Below, piece by piece: positions 40,101 to 52,144 of a DNA stretch of 64,000 bases (positions are counted from its first letter, which is position 1; each line of letters begins with the position of its first letter). The notes below the pieces were generated by a model, which ran no database searches, was not told the DNA's origin, and saw only the letters and a list, made by a program, of their open reading frames with translations. The position numbers and the translations under genes were made by a program. Source of the DNA: Fasciolopsis buskii (taxonomy: Eukaryota; Platyhelminthes; Trematoda; Plagiorchiida; Fasciolidae). The DNA lies in NCBI GenBank assembly GCA_008360955.1, contig LUCM01008695.1, positions 264,596 to 328,595 on the forward strand. Direction: 5' to 3'.

Positions 40101-43100
40101 CATGGAATAGGCATACGTGAAGAACAGGCATACCGTGATCAATGGCCAAAACTTTAAGTGGTACTCTCACAATCTTATATCGAATCAGCCACTAATATAG
40201 ATGCAACATAGCACAGTTTGAGACTTTCGACGAGCAGCAAAACTGTATCCTGTGCTGCCGCAAGCAAATATAAGAAACTGCGAGAGAAAACGATGTGTTC
40301 ACTGAGGCAAAGACGCGTCAAATGAAAGCTTAATGTTTTGACATTTGGTGAGATGAGAAAGCCCTTAACTTAATTCCATGTAAAATTTAATGAAACAGTT
40401 ATTTTGTCCGGTTAAGCGCTCGTAAATAATGGCAGTTTGTTTGCTTCATGTGAAGTTAACACCATGGACTGTGACTCGTCTCGATCGTGTGTAGAAAACA
40501 GGAAGGAATAAAAGTAAGACAGTGTTTAATACTAATTTGATTGTGCATGCTTTTGCGGACAAAAGTGCTGCTAGATATAATTTCTGATTCCGTATACCGT
40601 TATCATCATGCATTGGATAATGCTTAGTGTTTGCGAGTTACTAACGTGATGTGTGCATGAAACCGACCATTAAAAGGATTGCACTACAGGGCAGTCAAAG
40701 ACGGTAGTTCATTTTACCGCCAGTAATAGACATTATACCATCCGACTGAACTTTTTCAGACAAGGATATCACGTCACAAAGGTTACAGTTTGCTTGAAAG
40801 CTTGCCGATGTTTCCATAGAAAAGCTCCTGCAGGAATGCGTAAATGCATTTAATACGCGTGCGAATACAAATACTGGTGGCGAATGGTAAACCTGCCTAG
40901 TGTTCGAGTTATACAGAGGAGTTCGATTGAAAGAGATCACCGGTCATTTTGCAGGATTTCGTAGTTCTTTTATTGAACAGAGCTAGTACAAAGGTGGCTG
41001 TGATTCACTGATACGGATCGATCAGTTTTAACAAACTGCGGTCATTCAAGCTTTCGATCTAGCAGATAGCGATTCCTCGACTTGGAATCTGGACGGAGAC
41101 TAGCTGAAAGTTAATGAGCTCGACGAAAATCAAAACCTCGTATGGGTTGGATCGTATTTTCTTAAGCCGGTGCTTTAAGTTCAAGCTGATAGATGACTAG
41201 ACTTTTTGTCTGAAAATCGTATAAGCTATCCACTCACGCGGCACACAACAAAATGAATTCACGTACGGATAAATCAATTCGTAGGTTGCATTCAAGAATC
41301 AAGTGTAAACTGGATTGCACCTGGATCGTTGCTTCGCGCGACATGATTTTAACGGAGCAGCAGGGCATCTAGTGGACATTCACCTAGAAGTTGGTCGACA
41401 TAATCTTCAGCCATTTTGCCTTTGCAGAATATCATAAACATTAGAAAAACTTTATTCGCGATTATAGCGCATTTTCTTGATGCCATCAGTCAACCCAAAT
41501 ATAAAATGCTTTGTGACCTGAAAAATTGCATCCAAAATGGACCGGCGAGGCAATTTCTCCGATTCATTTCGGTTATCGCCGTTTCGCCTCACTCACCAGT
41601 CAATTGACTGCGTTCGGCCAAATTGCTTTTACTTTTGTCTTACCTCTCGCATTTTTGTCAAATATCGATCAGCTTAACACGGAATGGGGACCAATCTTTG
41701 TGAGCAAAATTGCTAGCACGTACATTTGTAAAGGGTTACAGAGAAAAGCGAAGTGCACATGTCGGCATTTGCGATTGCGTGACAGTGAGTGTGTTTGTGA
41801 AATCGAACAGAGAAAGCATTGAAAGTTTCGGAAGTTTGAACATTTTCGATTAAATTAATACTGATCATGAGACAGCTGAAGCTACCTTCCCACGGCGGAT
41901 TTTAGCAAGGATAGATTCCGTGTATGGAGAATTCGATATCGTAAAACAAAATTGCCGAAAGGTTCTGACACATAAATCCTTTGCCGAGATGGGAAGCAAG
42001 CGAGACATTTTATGACTGAAGATAGATCAAATTACCCCCTACTTTTCGTTGACAAAATGCTGACGTGCCGGATATTTGCCCAAGCTATTGTATACCGTAA
42101 GACACGTCTGTTGGACGCAGTCTATCATTTCGTATCAACCGTGCACTGCAAAGCCAACCAGCATGAATTGATGCGGTGTTTACGAACCAGTATTTCAAGA
42201 CTCCCAGTTGCAATTCTCGTTGAGATCCGACGAGGACACGTGATTTGGCGAGGGAAATTATAGCGAAGACAGTCAGAGGAACCGGATCACAGATAAATCA
42301 GGTATCTTCATCTCACATGTCAAATAGCATAAGGCAAGGTTGTGTGACGCTTTCAAGGTGATTTAGGAGTGAAGGAAGATTCTCTTTTGAAGTCACATTC
42401 ACATATGCACGGTTGGCTATATAGTGGCAAATTGTAACGAGGTTTCTTAAAACAAATTTCAGGATACTTCCTTAAAGGTATTTAGTGACAAGCAGATCAC
42501 AACTTCGACTGCTTGCCTTTGGGCACCTTTGACATCTTCTAAGCCTATTTATACTGTTTAGAACAAATCACAATTACTAATTAATCTTAAGACAATTGAT
42601 ACTTGCATATGTCTGACACGTTTCACGACTAAACAAATTTGGTCGACCTCGTATAAACATGTGCAATTTTTGACGAATGCGTCTGACACATTTTGCAAAA
42701 TCCTATCTTTGACAGAGCGTAATACACTGGGTGAATGATATTCAGTCGTAATTAACGGAATACTCAACACCAAAACGTATGAATTTATACTCTCAGCCTA
42801 CAGGTTTACTGTGCAAACAGGTCTAGCATTTTAGTTCCAAAGAGTGCCGTGATAAGATGATTCAAGGTATTTCTGCTCGAACAGACGACTCATTTCGTGA
42901 CTACTTCCGCAAGAGCTCCCGGGGGCGGTTTTGCTTTCATCTGCATACTTGCACACACAAAAACTGGAACTTCAAGCTATCAGTCGCGCATCGGAACACT
43001 GATCGATAGAAGACAAAACTAAATTCGGCAAGAAACTAACAGGCTCGGCCACCGAAGGACAGGGTTTGGAAAAAATGTGGGGTTCGCATACTCAACAATG

Positions 43101-45230
43101 AGAGTTTCGAGGTTCCTTTAGGGCGAGAAAGTAGAATGAGACGCAAGCATTCCGGAAAGATACACGTGCAAAACTGACCAAATGGCACTCAGAGTACCTA
43201 ATCATTTGATACACTTTTGATAAATACACAGTTTAACATCACTACGGTTCGGCCGACACCACAGAAGAAACCGAGACAATCTGTCTGTCCTTGAGAAACA
43301 CTTAGCTTGACACATTAAGAAACCCCACCCCAAACAGCGTGAAACGTAAGGGAAAACCGGAAAGTTGAATTCAATTTGAAGATCAAAACGTGCGACTATC
43401 GTCAGTTCGACTGCGGCTACCAACGACGGATTGGGAATAGAACGGATGATCGTCATTCAAGCTTCAATGCACCGGCGTGAGCAAAGCTTCCTCCGTCTCA
43501 ACAATATGTGAGTTTGGGTGAGAACTGAAATAAGATATTACATAATCTAGCAACAGATGAGTCCGTGTTAGATTGCAACAGATATGCTAATTTCCCAAGT
43601 GCCATGGTAAGCACCAGTTTCTCCAATCTTGGTACCTTCGATAATGAAAATCAAAATTGAATTATGGTTTGGAAACTCTTGATTGAAGATCACCCATGAA
43701 ATGTGTTTGTTCGCACTTAGACGTTAGCGTTCATAGCCGGATTTCACAGAATCACCTATTTAAAAGAGAACTGGGGACCACGAGATTGGTGAACGAACGA
43801 GGGCAACATAAGAAGTTGAAAAAGTGCAGAAATTTACTAACTGTACCCTCTTTCTTTGAATTAATACACATTCCTAACTAGCACCCGTCGGTAGTATATC
43901 GACGTTAGGACAACAGTGAATATCACGAGAGCACCCGATCGTGTTTAGTTTCACATTAGAATCCGAATCATGGGTAGTGCGGCATGGATGTGCGATTCTA
44001 TCGGGCACGCACTCCAAAAAGCTGAAAGTAATTGTTCGGCTAGAAAAACCATTCGAATCTATTAGTGGAAATTTCATTGCGAAAGATTATGTGTAACCAT
44101 GCGTACCAGGGTTCATAGTCTAATTTGCACACGATTCAACAAAGCGACTGCTTGTGGTTGTATAAGTAGCAAGACTTCTTATCATGGGATATTGTGCTCA
44201 TTACTGATTGATTAGGTCGCTGAAAATTAACGTGATCTTGATATCTGTGCAGTTTAATTCAAATCACTCGATTTTGTAAACGGTTCTCAGTTTAAGTGTA
44301 AATTTTCCTGTTCACACAGCTTATCATTACACCAAGTTACAAGCATCTTCCAAGGCAGCTTATATTCTAGATCGAATTGTATACATTCACTCAAACGTTC
44401 CACGATGAGAAATCTCTTGTTTAGTCAACCAACACATTCACCGCCTGAAAATTCCTTACAATAGGGCAAACTGTTCGACTAATTGAGAAATCCGATTTCG
44501 AGTAATCAGATCAAAACAAATCTGATTACATCATTCTAGTCCAGAATGTTCCTATTTTGCTACAAATCCCGTACGTTACTGCAGTCGGGGACATTTGGCA
44601 AAAACGTGCACCACATTTGTTTTTTTCTTGCTCGATCGGGATTGAAGTGGTCCGCCCCAACATCTACACATTTTTTCCCTCGTACAGTCGAACTGGATCA
44701 TTTTTGGACTGTTATAATTTTGCTGCTTTCTTTGTCCTCGTTGGACATCATCGTTGGAACTATAGTTCTTGGGGTGTCTGAATACCAGATCGATGAAATA
44801 TACTTGGCTTTACAGTTTGTTGTCTTTCTGAAAACTTCCAAATACAGATGAATTCAGCATCAACTAAATTCGACAAACACTGTCAAATATGTGATGTGTC
44901 CCGATCGACATGGTCGACGGCGGATGGTGCTTGTGTCCTGTGAGTCCGAAACATGAAGGTGATTGTTCAATTTGTCACGGCTGTGGTTGCTTGGTGTGAA
45001 TACAAAAGTCCGATAATAACCACGTTGGGGAGCTGTGCGTTTCCACACGTTGAATGTTTGCTTGATAGGGGAGGAGCTACCGTATTGCTGATTGACGTCA
45101 GTTTTTTTAGTTTCCATTAGGGGGCTCGAGAAGCTAGATGTTTCACGGAGTAGTATATCAACTTAAGCGTTAAGCATCCCATATTTGACGCACAATGCCG
45201 GATGTTAATCTACGTAATTTGCACCCGATC
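37170..45230. other. No recognised gene; one TAG-type microsatellite
   Basis: About 8 kb of DNA without a supportable exon. A small tandem duplication (GGTGGAACAA twice) lies near 38310. Confidence 0.5.
39365..39412. repeat. Imperfect (TAG)n microsatellite
   Basis: GTA/TAG triplet run with interruptions. Translated, it gives a Val-rich pseudo-membrane segment that should not be taken for a signal or TM helix. Confidence 0.9.
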
Positions 45231-45237
45231 GCCGCGT

Positions 45238-45312
45238 TCACGGTAGCTCAGAGGTAGTGCAACTCCCCGGTAGGTGAAAGGTGCCCGGTTCAATTCCGGA
45301 TCATTGCGTCCG
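45238..45312 (+). repeat. tRNA-like relic
   Basis: Box A GTAGCTCAGAGGTAGTGC and box B CCCGGTTCAATTCCGG are both near consensus and correctly spaced. The D arm almost pairs (GCTC/GTGC) and the T arm pairs four bases, but the anticodon stem and the acceptor ends do not pair. It is therefore a tRNA pseudogene or the head of a SINE unrelated to the one at 25.6 kb, not a working tRNA. Confidence 0.6.
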
Positions 45313-45361
45313 ATTTTAGATGCATAGTGCGTAAAAGCGATTTCGCACTCTTACTAAAATC
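45312..45361. repeat. Stem-loop directly after the tRNA-like relic
   Basis: GATTTTAG (45312) pairs perfectly with CTAAAATC (45354), and inside it AGTGCG (45326) pairs with CGCACT (45344). The result is a two-part helix with a 12-base loop. Its position right after the tRNA-like sequence suggests a shared transcript or element. Confidence 0.65.
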
Positions 45362-45364
45362 TAG

Positions 45365-47865
45365 GTCTTTTTGGCATGTGAAGCCAACGTTTTTGTCTAG
45401 AGTCTTTTGAAAAAAACATATTTGGGAAAGTGATTTTTCCTTTCGTTTTCACTGTGAACTGAATGGATCTATGTGCTCGGTTGAAAAAAATTGTTTAGTG
45501 CGAATAAACCGACTTAGAAAAAATCTAACGTTTTTTCAGCAGACCCAACAACGTCAGTCGGACCACATTGTGCAGATATTGTACTAAACTGAACCGAGTT
45601 CTACGTATGTCAGAGTCCAAAGATATCTCATTTGGAAAGCTGAACTGCCGGTTCGCACTAGGTCCACGTGTACCATCGGGAAATGCATACTCGTTTGCAG
45701 ATTTGCTTATTTAAAAGCAAAGATAATCTTGGTTGGAGCCTTAGTTAGCCAAAAATTAAAAGCTACAACGATTTGCCTTAGACTGACCGATTTCCAACCC
45801 ATATATATCATCGTTGAAAGCAGCATTTGGATTGTAGAAGTTCTATTATCAGCCAATTTGGGATCGTTACGCGCGAGAAGTTGTGCAAGCAAGCGTCATA
45901 TGAACCATTTCCTCCGCCTACTGCGGAGGAAAACATTTCGTATTCCTTTCGTTCAGCAAGAAATGCTGTGCAATTATCGAGTGAGTAAATAGAAGAGAAA
46001 TTTAATCGACTTCCTATTGCAGCCACCATATGTGGATCGGAACCATAACGCTTCACTTGCTCGTTAGTAAGAACAAAGTGAGAATAATTCACAGCAATCT
46101 GTCAGTGGGAGCCCAGCACCAATGAACAGTGGTCATCAATGGTTCCGTCTTTATTCTTCGATACATTTTTGATCTTTTCGATTTGGCAATCTTTACTTTG
46201 GAAGTGAAATCATTTTACCTCATACTTTAAGAAGCTTTCGGATTTCTATGACTCAGTATTCATTAGTTTGGACGCTTTTAGTTATCACTTAAAGACCAGA
46301 AGCATGAAGTGTACCCTTCACCCAAGTGTAATTTTATCCGATTTGCATCCGACTGAACGAAGACTATTTTACTCAGGATAACATGTTTAAAACATTTTGC
46401 AGAGAAAACACTGGATTTCTTTTGGAGATGCTACCATCTTGTTATATTGGATACTTTCATAGGATGAAAAAAGTGTATCCGCCATCACAAGGACAAACTT
46501 TTCCCCATCTAGGGAGCATTTTTTTGATCCGTTGGTAAGAAATTTCTAATTTCATCAGTGTGAGAGTGAACAAGTAGGGCGGGACTAGGAAAGCGGGCCA
46601 GCTTCTTCGGAGAATTCCCTCCTAGAAGTGTCCATTTTGTAAGTGCATTTCAGGTCATCATACGCCATGCATCCAACAAGTTTAACAGGTTCTTCGGTCC
46701 GAGTTTTTTTAATATTGTGCACGAAAATCATATTTGGTGCTTTGCTATGCCATTAATTCACGCCATATATCTGGTAAAACTTAGAGCGTTTAAAAATTTA
46801 TTCAAGTCTAATTGGACGATGGTCCAAGATGAGCATCAGTAATAATCTGTGAGGTTGTGGAACAAAAACATTTTACTGTTTCACGTCCCGTGCTTCATTT
46901 TCACCGGTAACATTGAAAGCGATTAAAGTGACGCCTCCAAATGACCTTGAGGCAAAGTCAACTTAAATATGAACCGCGATCATCCATAAGTGACAATTTT
47001 TCTGTTCGTGATCAACTCTGATTATTAAACCTCAGTAAACGCAAAACAAAACCAATTAACAATCAGTTATATTCAGCTTACATTCATGGATAAAATGCAC
47101 GATGAAATAAAAGCTTTTGCTAGACACGCAAGTTTGTTATCAGCTATGAATTTAGACTCGGACAAATTCCCAAAACTCTTGCGAACACGTTTGTGAAAAT
47201 TGCAAGCTTCAAATGGATTTTATTTTTCATGCTGAGCCGCGTTTACCTCGAACTCCAAGGTTTCCCATGTTTGACTAAGCTTATAACAGAACTGATAAAA
47301 GAAACTTGTAAATAAATTCATGGTATTTGCTGATGCGTTTTTCATCTAGCAGTTACCAAAGCTTTAGGAATAGGAACACTGGAAATTTTCCAGTGCATTA
47401 CAATTGGCGGCATCTGTACATGTAGCCCGTCATCCGTATAACAATTCAAGGACAAGCTTCGTACTGTGTCTACTGTGCATTGGTGTGAGCGATTTCAGGA
47501 GTGGAACAGACTTTCCGATTCGGTGATCAGCCACAGCGTAAGCAAATAATCATTAGCAAATTCGTTGTGCTCTGTGGCTACTAAGAGCTCACCATGTTGA
47601 TACAAATCGAAGGTCGTTTGTTTCAATGCACTAAACTAAACCCAGATGCTTTTACTTAGTTGAATCACATGAGTGGATGGGTCTGCTCCAGTGTACTTTT
47701 ACAATCGTTAAACTTACACCAAAACTGATCTGATTTTCGTTGGTACCTCAGTGAAGGTTTCACTCAAGGAGCAAAAAAGAACGAAAGATATTAAAACGTG
47801 GACCAGAAAATGAACGGTAGAAGCACAATGCAAAAGTGAGGAGAGTTCGCAAGCAAAAGTACAAC
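45365..47865. other. No recognised gene
   Basis: No exon or named element that I can support. Confidence 0.5.
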
Positions 47866-47869
47866 TGAC

Positions 47870-49300
47870 TACCACGTTAAGCCATATCGCCTATCGTCTC
47901 CAACCATTCCTTGAAGGGATCACGAGTAGTCCCACCCGGTAGCTTAACTGCACTTATTTGGGCCAGGTCATTGGTTAAAGTCCCCACACTTATTACCATT
48001 TAATCTATTGGCCATTTCGACTCATCCTGCACACATTACCTACCCACGGCGGAGAACAGCGTACGACGAGGCAGTCTTCCTGTGGGTTTGTGCAAGAAAT
48101 GACCTAATCATCTTAACCGAATTATTTTCAGTGACTGTTCTGAATGGGGAACAATAAGGTTTAACCATTGAATTACTCACAAAATTTTCCCATCGTATTT
48201 CATCAGTACTATAGAGGCCACGATGTTTAAATGCCGGATTTTTTCGTAGTTCTTCTACTCTAAACATGTTTCCGAACCACAATGCAGCATCGACCTGACT
48301 GCGTTGTGCAAACGCGACCCCTGATCGACAGCCGGATGTCAGGTCGATGCCGCAAATGCCTCAAGTAAGTGAATGTTAAACGGACTTTCTGCGTGCACAA
48401 ATGCACTTTTTCTGATATACGACCACCAGTTAAGATACAAATACCCAAGCAACTAAATCTATGCGCCTCACTTAACTCTTCCGCAGAAACAAGAGTCGTT
48501 CTCGTGCCAAACAAATTCCCCGACGTGATTTCACATCCGGATGGTGAGAAACGCCTCTTCGACACAACTACACTATCTTCCAGATGATCCAGGAAAATCT
48601 ACAGCTTTCTGGGATCGTAGGCATAATCAAAGTCATACATTTTTGTCTGATTATAAATCACTGTCGTTCTTCCCACACGAGAATAGGTTTACCCTTGTGC
48701 CCATCTCCATGACAAAATTAGAAAGAATGAGATGAAAAGAAGCAGACCGGACAGACATCGCTTTTCCAGATGGACTCAGATAAATGATCGTCCTAGGCAC
48801 AAACTTGGCTTCAGCCATTTCCACGTAAACACTGAATGAATTTCTCTAAGGCACTTTTCGATGACCAAGAGCGCCGTAGGACTGGACGATCCGCTGAATC
48901 AAATGCAGTTTTCAGATCAGGAAAGACATAAATCAACAGTTTGTTGAAGTGTGTCCGTGTCCTGAGGTGTGTTGTGCATTGAATATTTGGCCATCACGAC
49001 CGCTGCTTTGAGCTCAAACATACACCATTCACGGGCATTGGGTAATCGGCAGAGAATAGTGCATGAGAGCAGCTTGGATGCGAATTTTACCAAACCAATT
49101 CAACTTTGATATCCAAATGCGAATTATTCATCTTTCTTCCAAAACGGTAAAATCATCGATTCTTACCAGCTCTTCGGGATTTGTTCCCTAGAGTCGATTG
49201 GTCCTGAGAGTTTTCTTTACTTTGACAGTAACACCTCGCCAACTTCCCTGATGTACGATTGGTGGATGAGAGTTGCTGACAAGAGTTTGCCTGGGGAAAC
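47870..49300 (-). pseudogene. RTE-like LINE reverse transcriptase relic
   Basis: Minus-strand translation, pieced across frames, follows the known order of an RTE-like RT. Near 49150 is a degenerate 'ILPFWKK' (PxFKK) block. Near 49080 is VKFASKLLSC (cf. ISLVNIASKLL). At about 48915-48870 is DLKTAFDSADRPVLRR, the RT AFDSVDR block. At about 48600-48640 is DYAYDPRKL, where the catalytic YADD should stand. At about 48330-48480 are GGRISEKV and QKVRLTFTYLRHL. Near 48250 is RVEELRKN..F.HR, and at about 47945-47885 the terminal LPGGTTRDPFKEWLETIGDM. Several frameshifts and stops separate these blocks. The element would have reverse-transcribed its own RNA at a nicked target; this copy is dead. The endonuclease domain was not found. 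Confidence 0.8.
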
Positions 49301-49309
49301 TAGTGCATG

Positions 49310-51400
49310 AAGTCTAAATTAAGATCTAACAACAATCGACCAAATCCATAATGATCCTGAACTTGGGTGGGTGAGAAAAAGCCCTGTTTGCACGACTACA
49401 GTTTCTGCCGCTTTTGCCTACGCTTCTCAGGTTATCATGTTACGAGGGATCTTTTGCGAGCATAGCATACTGCGGAGTACTGGCACATTTGCAAGTTTTC
49501 CTCGTCTTTTTTCACGTGTTTCTCTGTTTTGGCAATCCGGTGAGCAACAGTAGGCAATCTCATGCCACATTTTATCAACAATGATGATTTTTGTCCTATG
49601 ACAGATAAAAGTCAAAATCTTTCTAGTCCAAAAAGCTCCGGGATCTAACCGAAACGCATAGAATTATCCCCGCCTGGGCATAAATAAATGGTGAAAAACA
49701 GATAGTTTTTCAACAAGGACTTCCAAAATCCGTCAAAACGAGATGATCTTTCCTTGAGACATACATTTAGTACGCAAAAGCTAGATGATGGGTTTACCCC
49801 AAACAAACGAAATACGGTTAAAAAGATAACAAACGGTAAATTTTTCCACTCGTTCAAGTTTGCACTAGAATTGTTATATGTCATTGCAAATTTCGAGCAA
49901 GACGCTGTGGCTGAAATCTACGTTAGTTCACACTTCATGTAGAAAGAAGCAAGCATCAAATATGGCAGCATACAGTTACTTTGTCGGGAGTGAAAGTGAG
50001 CAGATCGCCCTTATCGGCTTCTCCCCTCCTCCTGTAAGACCATGTAAGGAACTGCCAATGATAAACTGGGAAACTATTATCCAGTCGCTAATTGGCCAAT
50101 TGTCACACGCCGCGGGCATATAAAAAGGAACCCCAAAAGTCGAGTGAAGTTGATGAAACCGTTTTGCTGACAAATCATTTTGGTATGTTCAAACGTAACG
50201 TCCTTAAACCCGGCAATATGAGATCATTCTTGCCCTAGTTGTTTCCAGTGTTTTCCACAAAATGTTATTAGATTTATTCATTGAATGGTCATTATATTTG
50301 GGCTCAAATAAGCTGTTCTTATTTGCAGAATGTCTCGCAGTTTTGATCTTATCAATGCTATTTCTCGTTACTTCATGTGAATTTAAGAGATAATTTTAGA
50401 ACCCATTCGGGGGATTTTTCGGGTGTTCCTATACTTAATTAGATAGCACACAAAAAAATTTATTTCATTTGTGTCACGAAAACAATTGATTTACCGAAGC
50501 CATTTGTTTTAGGAACTTATTTGCAAAAGGAAACTATGACGACTTGGTAAATTCTTCGAAAATTCCTACTGAGCACATTGGGAAAACAATTTGGCGAACA
50601 AGCTCTTTGTCAGTGATTCCTACTCATTCCATTACATCACTACATATTTGGAAACATTCTGTTTAGGAGGGATTGGATTAGTCACTCTGCTCTCGAAAGC
50701 ACCTTATGGTTGCTTTTCATCTCCCCTGGCCCACCCTCCACCCCTTTGCAAACCCTAAACAACACGTTCTTTTGTATTCAGGCTTCGTAAATCTTCGACG
50801 TTTCCCTACTAGGTAGCGGGATTATTTTTCAAAGCTAGTTACACTCAGCCGTTTCTCTTGTTAGTCACGGCGCGGTAATTCCTATCGTTGAAGCGAGTGG
50901 CAGCAAGTTTGATGACTTTGTGTTTTCCTTTCATATGAAACACGCGATTCCCTTGACGGCTAGTCTGTGCCAGCGATACGCTTATCTCATCGAATCTCTG
51001 TTCAGTTCCAAATCGTTTAGGTTGCATAGGACAGAAATCACCACTAAAATCGTACGTAAACTGTCCGCGGTAGGCCAAATGATCGTTTTCAACGTAGCTT
51101 CATGCATGTTCGATACAAGCGAATACACATTTGAACATTCTTACCGGACGATACTATTTTTGTTATTTGGGCTTTGATAATGCATTTTTTTGCATTAGTT
51201 ATTAGAAGATATGAGATGATCTGCACAATATTCGAATAGCAGCATCGGTGCCTAACTGACTGGTGGGGTACCGGTGACTCACTATGAGACTGACTTTTAG
51301 GACTCATGATTAGGTATAAGCATTGCGACGGGAGTTAGAATATAGTCCGTAGATAATCCCCTGCGAATGGAACATCACAACCCCTATGGCAAAACACGTG
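49310..51400. other. No recognised gene
   Basis: Upstream side of the neuropeptide gene. Frames on both strands around 50.85-51.18 kb are open for about 80 codons each but without domain or splice support. Confidence 0.45.
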
Positions 51401-51657
51401 GTTGGTTTTAGGCAGTACAGGGCATCTCAACGTTTACCAGGTAAAAAGGTAAAGTTGATCAAGATCACAATACTCCCGTAGAATTTTCTCTATTTTCAGT
51501 TAAGCTTCAGCTACCTCAAGTTTGGATATAACCGAAGATGGAACACACCGCCAGTACATCTGGAGTTAAATTTATACCGGAAAATGAACTGATTATTTGC
51601 ATAATTATCAACTCACCGGTTACCCAATTGTAGTTCGTTTTTTCGCTCAACATTCAC

Positions 51658-51660
51658 AGG
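51658..51660 (+). promoter_or_regulatory. 3' splice (or spliced-leader) acceptor before the peptide ATG
   Basis: TTCGTTTTTTCGCTCAACATTCACAG|GTCC: a pyrimidine-rich tract and CAG 17 bases upstream of the start codon. Such a short 5' leader is common for flatworm genes that receive a trans-spliced leader, but an ordinary 5'-UTR intron fits equally well. Confidence 0.6.
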
Positions 51661-51676
51661 TCCAAACCAGAAAAAA

Positions 51677-51922
51677 ATGTTGCGTTCTGGATGTCTGGTG
51701 ATCAGTATTCTGTCCTTGATTCTCGCCACATTCGTTCTGCCCACGGAGCAACATTTGATTAGGCCGGCTGATTTGCGTCTAAGGCGAGCCTATCTATCGC
51801 CCGATTTGGATTTGGACAATTTGTTAGACTTCGGGATCGCTTTGGGCACGCGACGTTTGAATGTGGATCAACCGGACGATGAGCCACGACTTCGCGGTAG
51901 TGTGATGCGTTATGGCAAATAG
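51677..51922 (+). CDS. Neuropeptide-type prepropeptide (RYamide C-terminus)
   Basis: Complete 81-residue open frame with a strong A-rich start context (AAAAAAATG). Seen: a signal peptide, residues 1 to about 22-25 (MLRS then SILSLILATFVLP); a short spacer; dibasic Arg36-Arg37; a 21-residue acidic segment 38-58 (AYLSPDLDLDNLLDFGIALG, T58); dibasic Arg59-Arg60; an acidic linker; and a C-terminal SVMRYGK, where Gly80-Lys81 is the classic amidation and processing signal. Likely products are the 38-58 peptide and an RYamide peptide of 6 to 19 residues (Gly74, Leu72 or Leu61 to Tyr79, the shorter forms needing a monobasic cut). It would be secreted by neurons. There are no cysteines, so it is not a disulfide-bonded hormone. 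The ending recalls the NPF/NPY and RYamide groups, but the rest does not match the flatworm NPF pattern (RPRFamide). I recognise no named family. Confidence 0.75.
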   Translation: MLRSGCLVISILSLILATFVLPTEQHLIRPADLRLRRAYLSPDLDLDNLLDFGIALGTRRLNVDQPDDEPRLRGSVMRYGK

Positions 51923-52112
51923 TCTAATACCAGCTAACCTACCACAAACCGTTTTGTTGCTCATGTCTGGTGAAAGTTCCGGATGACGTACCCAGCCGCA
52001 ATGTATCCAACATTGTTTGTTTATTGGAATGTCTATTTGAAACTATTTGTCCATTGGGATTCGTGACGTTTTGCGAACTGACAACGGTTCGGTTCTCCTA
52101 ATATTTCATGTG

Positions 52113-52118
52113 AATAAA
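52113..52118 (+). terminator. Poly(A) signal of the peptide gene
   Basis: A canonical AATAAA about 190 bases after the TAG stop at 51920, a normal 3'-UTR length for a compact peptide gene. It is followed by a GT/T-containing stretch. Confidence 0.65.
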
Positions 52119-52144
52119 TCAATATTCTGAAATCTTGGTTCTTA

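Noticed and set aside
45238..45312. Functional tRNA gene
   Set aside because: Acceptor and anticodon stems do not pair, so only a tRNA-derived relic is supported.
1234..51922. The GPCR and the neuropeptide as a ligand-receptor pair
   Set aside because: They lie 50 kb apart on opposite strands and nothing in either sequence links them.
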